DNA of 36,426 nucleotides from Oscillospiraceae bacterium (GTDB taxonomy: Bacteria; Bacillota_A; Clostridia; Oscillospirales; Oscillospiraceae). The stretch covers positions 1 to 36,426 of the forward strand of contig JAFYAB010000081.1 of assembly GCA_017540945.1 (NCBI GenBank). The letters run 5' to 3'. The notes under the pieces are model-generated. The model was given only the letters and a program-made list of their open reading frames with translations, searched no databases and was not told the origin of the DNA. Position numbers and translations under genes: made by a program. Positions 15,495 to 22,280 of this stretch are shown piece after piece; position 1 is the stretch's first letter; each line of letters starts with the position of its first letter.

Positions 15495-17291
15495 TCACGG
15501 CTGCTCACTCAGATCTTCTGGGCTGTCCGGGGTTGTCGGAGGCTCCGCTTCGAGAACGGTTATCGTAAATGTTTTCACCGTGCTTCCTCCCAGCTTCAGA
15601 TACAGATGCGCGGTGCCTGTGCTGTTCGGCGTTACCTTCCATCCATAACAGGTTTCGTACCACTGTCCCATTTGGTCAGCAGCAACAGGGCTGATCGTAA
15701 ACATCGACGGTACCTCGGAGACAAGCTCCAAGGGCTCTGATCCGGAGGCTCGCGAGAACAGGGTCATTGGAGAGCCAAGCTTTGCGTCGGTGATCGTCTC
15801 GCACTCTCCCCACCAACTCCAGGCTGTATAACCCAGAGCCGGGCCGTGTTCCGGATTGTTCGTTCTTGCAACTCTGGTCGTGATGCCGTTCAGCGTACAG
15901 TAAAGGTTCGCGCTTCCGCTTCCGTTTTGTCTAAGTTCCCAATGATGGCCCCATTTACCGCTGCCTAAATCCTCCTTGCCCTGGTATCCCACAACAGAGG
16001 TGACCGCTTCATTGTCCGAATAGAGGCTTGGCGTTTCTTCGCCCTGCACATAGACAATCAGGTAACAACTGATGCCCGGTTGGCAGTCGTTGTACACAAT
16101 CTCCGTTTTCTGTGGGCTGGACGAATTCCATTCGGACCAGCCGAGCAGCGAAACTGTCGGCGCGAGCTCTGTGGGCTGCGGGTCGGTGGGCTGGGGCTGC
16201 GGGGGCTGGCTGGGCTCAGGATTGGCGGGGTCAGCGGCCACTGCGGGGTCTGTGTTGCGCTCCGTGGGCTCTGTCGTGGCGGGCTCCGTAAGTTCCGTGG
16301 CGGCGGGCTCCGTGGGCTCTGTGGTGACGGGCTCCGTAGTCAGGTCCTCCGGGCTCTCCCATTCCGCGGTCTCGGAGGGCTCTGTCGTCAGGTCCTCGGC
16401 GCTCTCGACGCTGACAGGGGGCTGGGTATCCCCGATGGGAGTCAAGAGATTGTCCCGGACCCAGCCGTAGCCCAGAACGCCTCCGCCAATGACCCCGGCG
16501 GTGATGACCCCCAGGGCCACCCGGCCCAGGGCGGTCTGGAAGAAGCTGCGGCCCACGTGGACGGCGGCGCTTCTGGTCACGACGCCGGCCTTGGCAAGGC
16601 TCCCGGCAAGCACGGACTGTTCCGCCTCGGCGGCAGGCTCCGCCTTTTTCAGCAGGGCCAGCAGGAAGGGCATGGGGGCCAGGCCGAAGAGCTTGACGCC
16701 CTTCTTTTCCAGCCGTTTCACGGCGGCCTCGATCTTCTTCCGGCTCCGGGAGAGTTGGGTCTTGACGGTGCCGGAGCTCACGCCCAGGTCCTCGGCGATC
16801 CTGTTCACGGGGATCTGCTCATAGTAATACATGCCCACCAGCAGGCGCTGACCGTCGGAAAGGCCGTCCAGAATCTCCCGAACCAGATTGGCGGTCTCCT
16901 TCCGCTCCAGGGAGAGCTCCGGCTGGCTCTCGGGGCTCAGATCCGGCAGCTCCGGGAAGCTCTCCCCGTCCTCCGTCTCCAGCTCCGTGAAGAGCACCGG
17001 CGTCTGCTTTCGCAGGACGGAACGGGTACGGTTCGCGGCGATGCTCCGCAGCCAGGAATGGAATTTGGCCGGGTTGCCCAGCTGATCCAGATGGGTGAAG
17101 GCGAAAACGTAGGCGTCCTGCTGGATATCCAGGGCCAATTCGTCCGTGCGCACCATGGCCCGGACCGTGCGGTAGACCTCCTGGTTGGTGGCCTCGTAAA
17201 GGGCGGTAAAGGCGTCCTGGTCCCCGGCCTTTGCCCGCTCCACCAGGGCGGCAAAGTCCGCCGCCGGAAGCTTCTGTTCTCTATTGTCCAT
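15495..17291 (-). CDS. ECF sigma factor fused to a membrane helix and extracellular two-repeat domain
   Basis: A 598-residue chimera. Residues about 24-92 are sigma region 2 (DIQQDAYVFAFTHL; FHSWLRSIAANRTR). Residues about 135-190 are region 4 with HTH IPVNRIAEDLGVSSGTVKTQ. A juxtamembrane block GVKLFGLAPMPFLLALLKK follows. The strongly hydrophobic segment at about 256-276 should cross the membrane. Residues about 284-377 are a Pro/Thr/Glu stalk with TTEP-type repeats. Residues about 378-580 look like two related Ig-like beta units (SLYSDNEAVTSV... and TLFSRASGSEP...). Topology is inferred as sigma inside, C-terminus outside. The ATG at 17291 overlaps a 59-codon ORF, and an SLH gene follows. 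No conventional anti-sigma gene is adjacent, so the protein may be its own sensor, released by proteolysis. That mechanism is inference. Confidence 0.92.
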   Translation of the reverse strand: MDNREQKLPAADFAALVERAKAGDQDAFTALYEATNQEVYRTVRAMVRTDELALDIQQDAYVFAFTHLDQLGNPAKFHSWLRSIAANRTRSVLRKQTPVLFTELETEDGESFPELPDLSPESQPELSLERKETANLVREILDGLSDGQRLLVGMYYYEQIPVNRIAEDLGVSSGTVKTQLSRSRKKIEAAVKRLEKKGVKLFGLAPMPFLLALLKKAEPAAEAEQSVLAGSLAKAGVVTRSAAVHVGRSFFQTALGRVALGVITAGVIGGGVLGYGWVRDNLLTPIGDTQPPVSVESAEDLTTEPSETAEWESPEDLTTEPVTTEPTEPAATELTEPATTEPTERNTDPAVAADPANPEPSQPPQPQPTDPQPTELAPTVSLLGWSEWNSSSPQKTEIVYNDCQPGISCYLIVYVQGEETPSLYSDNEAVTSVVGYQGKEDLGSGKWGHHWELRQNGSGSANLYCTLNGITTRVARTNNPEHGPALGYTAWSWWGECETITDAKLGSPMTLFSRASGSEPLELVSEVPSMFTISPVAADQMGQWYETCYGWKVTPNSTGTAHLYLKLGGSTVKTFTITVLEAEPPTTPDSPEDLSEQP

Positions 17292-17460
17292 ATCGAATTC
17301 CTCCTGCTTCCGAATAAGCCGTCCGTATCGGAACGCCGACTGTGACGGCGCTCACACGCTTCAAAATGTCGTCCAGCTGCCGGGAAGCCGTGTCCGGCGG
17401 CATTCGGTAGTACTCCATCAGCGCGTGATAGAGGCGGAAGAAGCCGTCCGTATCTTCCAT
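17281..17460 (-). CDS. 59-residue ORF coupled to the sigma factor gene
   Basis: A small cytoplasmic-looking protein, MEDTDGFFRLYHALMEYYRM at its start, followed by an amphipathic stretch with RQLDDILKRVSAV. ATG 17460 is chosen because CGGAGG lies 8 bases upstream; a GTG at 17469 would overlap that site. Its end overlaps the sigma gene by 11 bases, which suggests translational coupling. It has no Cys/His anti-sigma (ZAS) motif and no membrane helix. It might regulate or chaperone the sigma domain, or serve mainly to couple translation. No family recognised. Confidence 0.72.
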   Translation of the reverse strand: MEDTDGFFRLYHALMEYYRMPPDTASRQLDDILKRVSAVTVGVPIRTAYSEAGGIRYGQ

Positions 17461-17492
17461 GCTCTGCACCTCCGTTTTTCTGATTCTGATTA

Positions 17493-17522
17493 TTAGACGC
17501 TGCGAGTCGAAAAACGGTTGAC
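17493..17522 (-). promoter_or_regulatory. Candidate ECF-type promoter of the sigma-factor operon
   Basis: Minus strand: GTCAAC (17517-17522) followed by CGTTTTTC, then CGTCTAA (17493-17499) after a 17-base gap. The AAC -35 core, T-rich start of the spacer and CGTC -10 core match the general pattern of Bacillus ECF promoters (SigW/SigM-like). No sigma-A hexamers with proper spacing are seen here. It lies about 33 bases before the 59-codon ORF, so autoregulation by the encoded sigma factor is the simplest reading. Confidence 0.6.
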
Positions 17523-17557
17523 AGGATCAGAGAAAAAAGCAGAACGGCCTGGATAAG

Positions 17558-17585
17558 CAAAGACCCCTCGGCTGAGAGGTCTTTG
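17558..17585 (-). terminator. Stem-loop after the metallo-beta-lactamase-fold gene
   Basis: CAAAGACC (17558-17565) pairs with GGTCTTTG (17578-17585), with an inner CTC/GAG. It starts directly after the stop codon of the minus-strand gene. The T-tail is poor, so it may be a weak terminator or an mRNA 3'-end stabiliser. Confidence 0.5.
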
Positions 17586-18479
17586 TCATGATTGCGTGAT
17601 CGTCAGCGCCCGGCCGTCGCTGGTGAGCTGGACGGGTGCGTTACGTGTCAGGAGGATTTCCGTGCCCTGCTGCCGCAGGAGGGCGAGGGTCTCCTCGTCC
17701 TCCGGCTCCTCGTCGGAGGAGGTGATCACGGCGGAGGCGGGATGCAGCTTTTCCAGCAGCTCCGTCAGAACGGGCTGCCAATGCCCGTGGTACGGGACTT
17801 TCAGAAAGTCGCAGGGGGGCGGGTCCTGGGCCAGATACTCCGTCAGGCGGGCGCTCTCCGCGTCCCCCAGGAAGACCAGGCGCTTTTCCCCATGGTTCAC
17901 GGTGACGATCAGGGAGGAGTTGTTGCTGGGGTCCTCCGGGTAAGTCTCCCGGGCGGGCGGATCCACCAGGAAAACCGCGTCTCCGAGCTGAAAGCTCAGG
18001 GGCTCCCGGAGGGTAACGGGGCTGATATTCCGCTCCTCCAGGGCCTTGCAGTATTTCTCATAGGCCTCGGCGCCCGGCTTGGGGCAGTTGCTTTGCAATA
18101 CGCATCCAACGGGAAGCTCGCTCAGCAGCTTTTTGGCCCCGCCCACATGGTCCTTGTCGAAGTGGGTCAGGATCAGCCAGTCCAGACGCTCGATGCCCAG
18201 CTCCTCCAGCTTGGCGAGGATCGTCTTGCCGAAGCCGCTTTCCCCCGTGTCGATCAGCACGGCACCCGCCTCGTTCCAGAGCAGGAAGGCGTCGGCCTTG
18301 CCCGCCTGGAAGCAGTAGAGCTTAAGGGTCGCGCTCACGGGCGTCGGCTCAGTAGACTGCGCCGTCGTCTCTCCGAGCGTCGGCTCAGTAGACTGCGCCG
18401 TCGTCTCTCCGGGCGTCCCTGCGCAGCCCCCCAGCAGGAGAACCAGCGCAAACACAATATAAATTGTTATCTGTTTCAC
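17586..18479 (-). CDS. Metallo-beta-lactamase-fold lipoprotein (ComEC C-domain-like)
   Basis: A 297-residue exported lipoprotein. The signal peptide ends in lipobox LLGGC. A linker with two identical 12-residue units (ETTAQSTEPT core) follows. The rest is an MBL hydrolase domain with THFDKDHVGG (HxDxDH zinc motif), IDTGESGFGK, SLIVTVNHGEKRLVFLGDAE and PYHGHWQPVL, the arrangement seen in the extracellular domain of ComEC and in stand-alone ComEC-like hydrolases. Likely a phosphodiesterase or nuclease-type activity outside the cell; the substrate is unknown. The start is GTG 18479 with AAAGGAGG 7 bases before it. It follows the nucleoside importer, separated by 141 bases that contain a repeat element; no own promoter is obvious. 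Confidence 0.9.
   Translation of the reverse strand: MKQITIYIVFALVLLLGGCAGTPGETTAQSTEPTLGETTAQSTEPTPVSATLKLYCFQAGKADAFLLWNEAGAVLIDTGESGFGKTILAKLEELGIERLDWLILTHFDKDHVGGAKKLLSELPVGCVLQSNCPKPGAEAYEKYCKALEERNISPVTLREPLSFQLGDAVFLVDPPARETYPEDPSNNSSLIVTVNHGEKRLVFLGDAESARLTEYLAQDPPPCDFLKVPYHGHWQPVLTELLEKLHPASAVITSSDEEPEDEETLALLRQQGTEILLTRNAPVQLTSDGRALTITQS
18346..18417 (-). repeat. 36-bp in-frame tandem duplication in a lipoprotein linker
   Basis: Two 36-base units run in tandem with only the edge bases differing, each encoding a 12-residue ETTAQSTEPT-type unit between the lipobox and the enzyme domain. It behaves like a variable-length stalk. Confidence 0.8.
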
Positions 18480-18527
18480 ACAGGCGCCTCCTTTTTTCGT
18501 TCGTATGGCCGAGCTCGAAGCGTCACG

Positions 18528-18626
18528 AAGTATGCCCACATCGTCCCACCCTGCCGATCGGGGGGAAGGGCCGATGTGGGCATCGGCCTCTGCGGGTGGA
18601 AGATCCCGGCAAATCCCGGCTTACGC
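18528..18626. repeat. Diverged copy (C) of the palindromic element
   Basis: It carries the core GGGCCGATGTGGGCATCGGC and the right-end sequence, here ATCCCGGCAAATCCCGGC against ATCCCTACAAATCCCG in copies A and B. The left half is degraded. It abuts the stop codon of the permease at 18621 and fills the gap before the MBL lipoprotein gene. Confidence 0.75.
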
Positions 18627-19556
18627 CGCCGTCTGCAATCCCGCCTTCTTCTTGCGCTGCTGCTTGCGGACCACCACATAGACCATCATGATGATGGTGA
18701 TGACGTAGGGGATGATGTTGGTGAGGTCCGCGCTGACATAGCCCTGGAGCCGCAGTCCGATGGCCTCGAAAAAGCCGAACATCAGGGCCGCCAGGTAGGC
18801 CTTGGCCGGGTTGGCCGCGGCGAATATCACACAGGCAAAGGCGATATAGCCCCGGGAGCTGGACATATTCTCGGCAAAGGTGCCGCTAAGATTGCCCAGG
18901 GACAGGTGGGCGCCTGCCAAGGCGCAGAGGATGCCGCAGAGCAGGGAGGCGATCCACTTCATCCGCTTGGGGCTGATTCCGGCGGTACGGAGGGTATCCG
19001 GCTTTTCGCCGGAGGCCCGGAGCCAGAAGCCGTAAGGGGTTTTGTAGACGAAGACCCAGGCCAGGACCACGATGATCCAGGTCAGATAGACGAAAAGAGA
19101 CTGGTCGTTCAGCATGGGTCCGATGATGGGGATCTTGTTGAGGAACGCCAGGTGCAGGGTCGGCAGGGCGGGATTGCCCTTGGTGCCAGTGGTGCCGAAG
19201 TAGCTCCGGGAGAGATAGGAGGTCAGACCCAGGGCAAAGGTGTTCAACGCACAGCCGATGATGAACTCGTCGGATCTGTAGCGCACCACCAGCAGGGCAA
19301 AGAACAGGCCCACCAGAATACCGATCAGCAGGGCCAGCCCCACGCCCGCCAGGGCGGAATGGGCCAGGAAAGAGCCCAGGACCCCAAAGAAGGCGCCCAT
19401 GAGGATCATGCCGTCCATGCCGATGTTCATGATGCCCGCGTGCTCCGTCATGGAGCCGCCGATGGCCGCCAGGGCCACGGGGGTGGCGGAGCGGAGCATC
19501 TGCTGGAGGGTGCCTACGGAGAAGACGGTCGAGAGGATCTTCTGAAATTCGCTCAT
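18621..19556 (-). CDS. Nucleoside/sugar ABC importer permease (NupQ/YufQ-like)
   Basis: A 311-residue multi-helix inner-membrane protein of the BPD_transp_2 class (RbsC-related). It contains GSMTEHAGIMNIGMDGMILMGA, the conserved EHAG-N-G-G loop of permeases in BMP-type nucleoside importers, and later GLRTAGI-type and ANPAKAYLAALMFGFFEA segments. ATG 19556 has GGAGAGG upstream and overlaps the previous permease stop by 4 bases (ATGA), so translation is coupled. With the other permease it would form the channel. Its C-terminus is basic (RKQQRKKK). The stop codon coincides with the edge of repeat copy C. Confidence 0.93.
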   Translation of the reverse strand: MSEFQKILSTVFSVGTLQQMLRSATPVALAAIGGSMTEHAGIMNIGMDGMILMGAFFGVLGSFLAHSALAGVGLALLIGILVGLFFALLVVRYRSDEFIIGCALNTFALGLTSYLSRSYFGTTGTKGNPALPTLHLAFLNKIPIIGPMLNDQSLFVYLTWIIVVLAWVFVYKTPYGFWLRASGEKPDTLRTAGISPKRMKWIASLLCGILCALAGAHLSLGNLSGTFAENMSSSRGYIAFACVIFAAANPAKAYLAALMFGFFEAIGLRLQGYVSADLTNIIPYVITIIMMVYVVVRKQQRKKKAGLQTAA

Positions 19557-20677
19557 CGCTGTTCCTCTCCTTTCTCTTCGGGACGCTGGCCGATGTGGGC
19601 ATCGGCCCCTGCGGACTGTTTCTTCTGCACAAGCTTCTTCCACCAGGGCCGCTGGGACAGGGCATCCAGGAAGCCGCTCTGGGCAGCCATAAAGAAGATG
19701 ATGACGGTCTGGATGATCAGATAGATCTGATTGGGGACCCCCACCTGCTGCAGACCCTCGGCGCCGATCTTCAAAACGGCGAAGAACAGGGAGAGCAGGA
19801 TCGTCGCCAGGGGCTGATAGCGGGCGATCATGGCCACCATCAGGCCCTCAAAGTAGTAGTCGTTGCTGACGGCGGGCTTGAACAGATGCTCCGCGCCGTA
19901 GACCCGGAACATGCCCACCAGACCGCACATGGCGCCGGAGAGGGTCATGCAGACGATGATCTTCCGATCAATGCGCATCCCGGAGAAGCGGGCGAAGCGG
20001 GGGTTCTGGCCCGTGAGCTTCATCTCAAAGCCCGGGGTGGTCTTTTGCATCACATACCATACCACAAAGGCAATGGCGGCCGCCAGGAAGATGGCGGTGG
20101 AGAGCTTGGAGCCCCGCATGAGGCCGCCGAACCAATACTCGGCGTTGAGCCGCTCAGTGGCGGCGATCATGGTCTTGTTGGAGTTCTTCCAGGGGCCTTT
20201 TGCCAGGAACTGACAGAGAGAGGCGGCGATGGTGTTCAGCATGATGGTGGTAATGACCTCGTTGACCTTCAGCTTCACCTTCAGCACGCCCGGGATCAGC
20301 GCGTAGAGGCCCGCAGTGACAATGGCCGCCAGGGCTGCCAGCGGAATCACCAGCCAGGGCGAGCTCCCGCTCAGGACCACGCCCACCTGGGCCGCCGCGA
20401 TGGCGCCCAGCAGCAGCTGGCCCTCGCCGCCCACGTTGAAGATGCCCACCCGGGAGCCCAGGTCGCAGGCCAGGCCGCAGACGCCCAGGACCATGGCGTA
20501 CTCCAGCACGTCGCCGATGTGCCGGGGCGCGGAGAAGGCGCCGGAGAACATGGCTCCGTAGGCCTGCAGGGGGGAATGTCCCGTACAGAGAAGAATGACC
20601 GCTCCCACCAGGAAGGCCAGCAGGATACTGACCCCCAGGGAGATCAGATATTTCGTATTGATCTTGTTTTTTATCAT
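19553..20677 (-). CDS. Nucleoside/sugar ABC importer permease (NupP/YufP-like) with a repeat-derived tail
   Basis: A 374-residue membrane permease. Its conserved region contains GVCGLACDLGSRVGIFNVGG and GEGQLLLGA, then RYQPLATILLSLFFAVLKIG, as in YufP-type subunits. ATG 20675-20677 overlaps the stop of the ATPase gene by 4 bases. The last 20 or so residues, including AGADAHIGQ, are encoded by the core palindrome of the dispersed repeat (19584-19616). It was apparently inserted in frame, adding a hydrophilic extension that still overlaps the next start codon. The extension should lie at the cytoplasmic end and is probably tolerated rather than functional. Confidence 0.93.
   Translation of the reverse strand: MIKNKINTKYLISLGVSILLAFLVGAVILLCTGHSPLQAYGAMFSGAFSAPRHIGDVLEYAMVLGVCGLACDLGSRVGIFNVGGEGQLLLGAIAAAQVGVVLSGSSPWLVIPLAALAAIVTAGLYALIPGVLKVKLKVNEVITTIMLNTIAASLCQFLAKGPWKNSNKTMIAATERLNAEYWFGGLMRGSKLSTAIFLAAAIAFVVWYVMQKTTPGFEMKLTGQNPRFARFSGMRIDRKIIVCMTLSGAMCGLVGMFRVYGAEHLFKPAVSNDYYFEGLMVAMIARYQPLATILLSLFFAVLKIGAEGLQQVGVPNQIYLIIQTVIIFFMAAQSGFLDALSQRPWWKKLVQKKQSAGADAHIGQRPEEKGEEQR
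19584..19616. repeat. Palindromic repeat core inside a coding region
   Basis: GGCCGATGTGGGCATCGGCC with flanking CCCTGCGG matches the inner palindrome and right flank of copies A and B. It lies in frame within the C-terminal codons of the permease at 19553-20677. Confidence 0.8.
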
Positions 20678-22212
20678 TTCGCAGTCCCTCCCTGGCGCTT
20701 GCCGCCGGTCATGTAGAGGCCGACCTGCTCCTTGGTGATCTCCCCGGCCCGGAAGGAGCCGGTGATCTCGCCCTCGTAGAGGGTGACGATCCGGTCCGAG
20801 AGCCGGAAGACCTCGTCCAGGTCCGCCGAGGAGAGGAGGATGGCGGCGCCCTGGTTGCGCTTTTCCATGATGCGGCTGTGGATGAACTCAATGGCGCCCA
20901 CGTCCACGCCGCGGGTGGGCTGGGAGATGATCAGCACGGGCGTATCGAAGCTGAACTCCCGGGCGATGACCACCTTCTGCATATTGCCGCCGGACATATC
21001 TCCGGCCAGGGCGTCCACGCCCGCGCCGCGGATGTCGTAGCGCTCATAGACCTCCTCCGCGTAATCACGGATGGCGCGCTGATTCTGCTGGATGCGGAAG
21101 CGGTTGAAGCGGGGCTCCCGCTGCTTGCCCACCAGCAGATTCTCCGCCACGGTGGCCGCGCCGGAGAGGCCCGTCGCCAGCCGGTCCTCGGGCACGTGGG
21201 CCAGCCCCGCCTGCCGGATCTCGCCGGGATCCAGCCCGGTCACCTCCCGGCCCATGACCTCCACCCTGCCGGAGCGGATGGGCGTGAGACCGGTAATGGC
21301 CTCGATGAGCTCGGACTGGCCGTTGCCCTCGATGGCGGCGATGCCCAGGATCTCCCCTGCCCGGAGCTCCAGGTTCAGGTTCTTGACCGCGGGCAGGCCG
21401 CGGTGGTCGCTGACGTTCAGCCCTTCTATCTGCAGCGCGGGCTCGCCGAGGGCCCCGGTGCGCTCCAGCTCGTCGAAGATGACAGGGCGGCCCACCATCA
21501 GAGAGGCCAGCTTCCGGGCGTCAACGTCCTTGGTCTCATGGATGCCCACCAGCTTGCCCTTGCGCATGACGCCCACCCGGTCGGAGATGGCCATGACCTC
21601 GTCCAGCTTGTGGGTGATGATGATCACGGTCATGCCCTTTTCCCGGACCACACTGCGGATGACCGTGAAGAGCTCCTCGGTCTCCTGGGGCGTCAGCACG
21701 GCGGTGGGCTCGTCCAGGATCAGGATCTCCGCGCCCCGGTAGAGGGCCTTCAAAATCTCCACCCGCTGCTGCAGGCCCACGCTGATGTCCTCCACCGGCT
21801 CCGTTTCCGGCACCGTGAGACCGTATTCCTGCTCCAGCTTCCGCACCGCCTCCTCGGCGGCGGCGTTGTCGAAGAAGATCTTATGCTTCCGGGGCTCCCG
21901 GCTCATGACGATGTTCTGGGCCACGGTGAAGGAGGGCACCAGCATGAAGTGCTGGTGAACCATGCCCACGCCCTGGTCGATGACGATCTTGGGATCGAAG
22001 ACCTCCACCTGGCGGCCCTTGATGTACACGTCGCCGGAAGTGGGCGTCTGGATGCCGTAGAGGATGTTCATCAAGGTGGATTTGCCTGCACCGTTCTCGC
22101 CGATCAGGGCGAAAACCTCGCCCTTTCGAATCTCCAGGCTGATGTCGTCGTTCGCCAGTACGCCCGGGAATTGCATGGAAATATGTTCAAATCTGATTAC
22201 GGGCTCGTTCAC
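20674..22212 (-). CDS. Double-domain ATPase of the nucleoside ABC importer (NupO/YufO-like)
   Basis: A 512-residue protein with two fused nucleotide-binding domains, energising the two permeases. Domain 1: Walker A GENGAGKST, signature SVGLQQR, Walker B ILILDEPTAVL. Domain 2 has a degenerate Walker A (AIEGNGQSEL), signature MSGGN and Walker B LIISQPTRGVDVG, with Gln in the Glu position. These are the usual features of RbsA/YufO-type ATPases, so domain 1 does the hydrolysis. The start is GTG 22212 with AAAAGGAG about 10 bases upstream. A hairpin lies between it and the binding-protein gene, which would favour higher expression of the binding protein. Confidence 0.95.
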   Translation of the reverse strand: MNEPVIRFEHISMQFPGVLANDDISLEIRKGEVFALIGENGAGKSTLMNILYGIQTPTSGDVYIKGRQVEVFDPKIVIDQGVGMVHQHFMLVPSFTVAQNIVMSREPRKHKIFFDNAAAEEAVRKLEQEYGLTVPETEPVEDISVGLQQRVEILKALYRGAEILILDEPTAVLTPQETEELFTVIRSVVREKGMTVIIITHKLDEVMAISDRVGVMRKGKLVGIHETKDVDARKLASLMVGRPVIFDELERTGALGEPALQIEGLNVSDHRGLPAVKNLNLELRAGEILGIAAIEGNGQSELIEAITGLTPIRSGRVEVMGREVTGLDPGEIRQAGLAHVPEDRLATGLSGAATVAENLLVGKQREPRFNRFRIQQNQRAIRDYAEEVYERYDIRGAGVDALAGDMSGGNMQKVVIAREFSFDTPVLIISQPTRGVDVGAIEFIHSRIMEKRNQGAAILLSSADLDEVFRLSDRIVTLYEGEITGSFRAGEITKEQVGLYMTGGKRQGGTAK

Positions 22213-22235
22213 GGGTTTTCACTCCTTTTGCAAAA

Positions 22236-22263
22236 GCGGGGCCGATGGCAGCATCGGCCCCGC
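22236..22263 (-). terminator. Intercistronic hairpin between binding protein and ATPase genes
   Basis: On the minus strand GCGGGGCCGATG and CATCGGCCCCGC form a perfect 12-bp stem with a 4-base loop, followed by only four T. It probably acts as partial terminator or as an RNA stabiliser for the upstream binding-protein message. The stem core GGGCCGATG...CATCGGCCC is the same as in the dispersed repeat. Confidence 0.7.
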
Positions 22264-22280
22264 CGTGTTGCGGTGCGTAT

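Noticed and set aside
17592..19724. Long plus-strand frame across the MBL and permease genes
   Set aside because: Antisense to two well-supported genes with clear motifs; passes through the repeat without any start signal.
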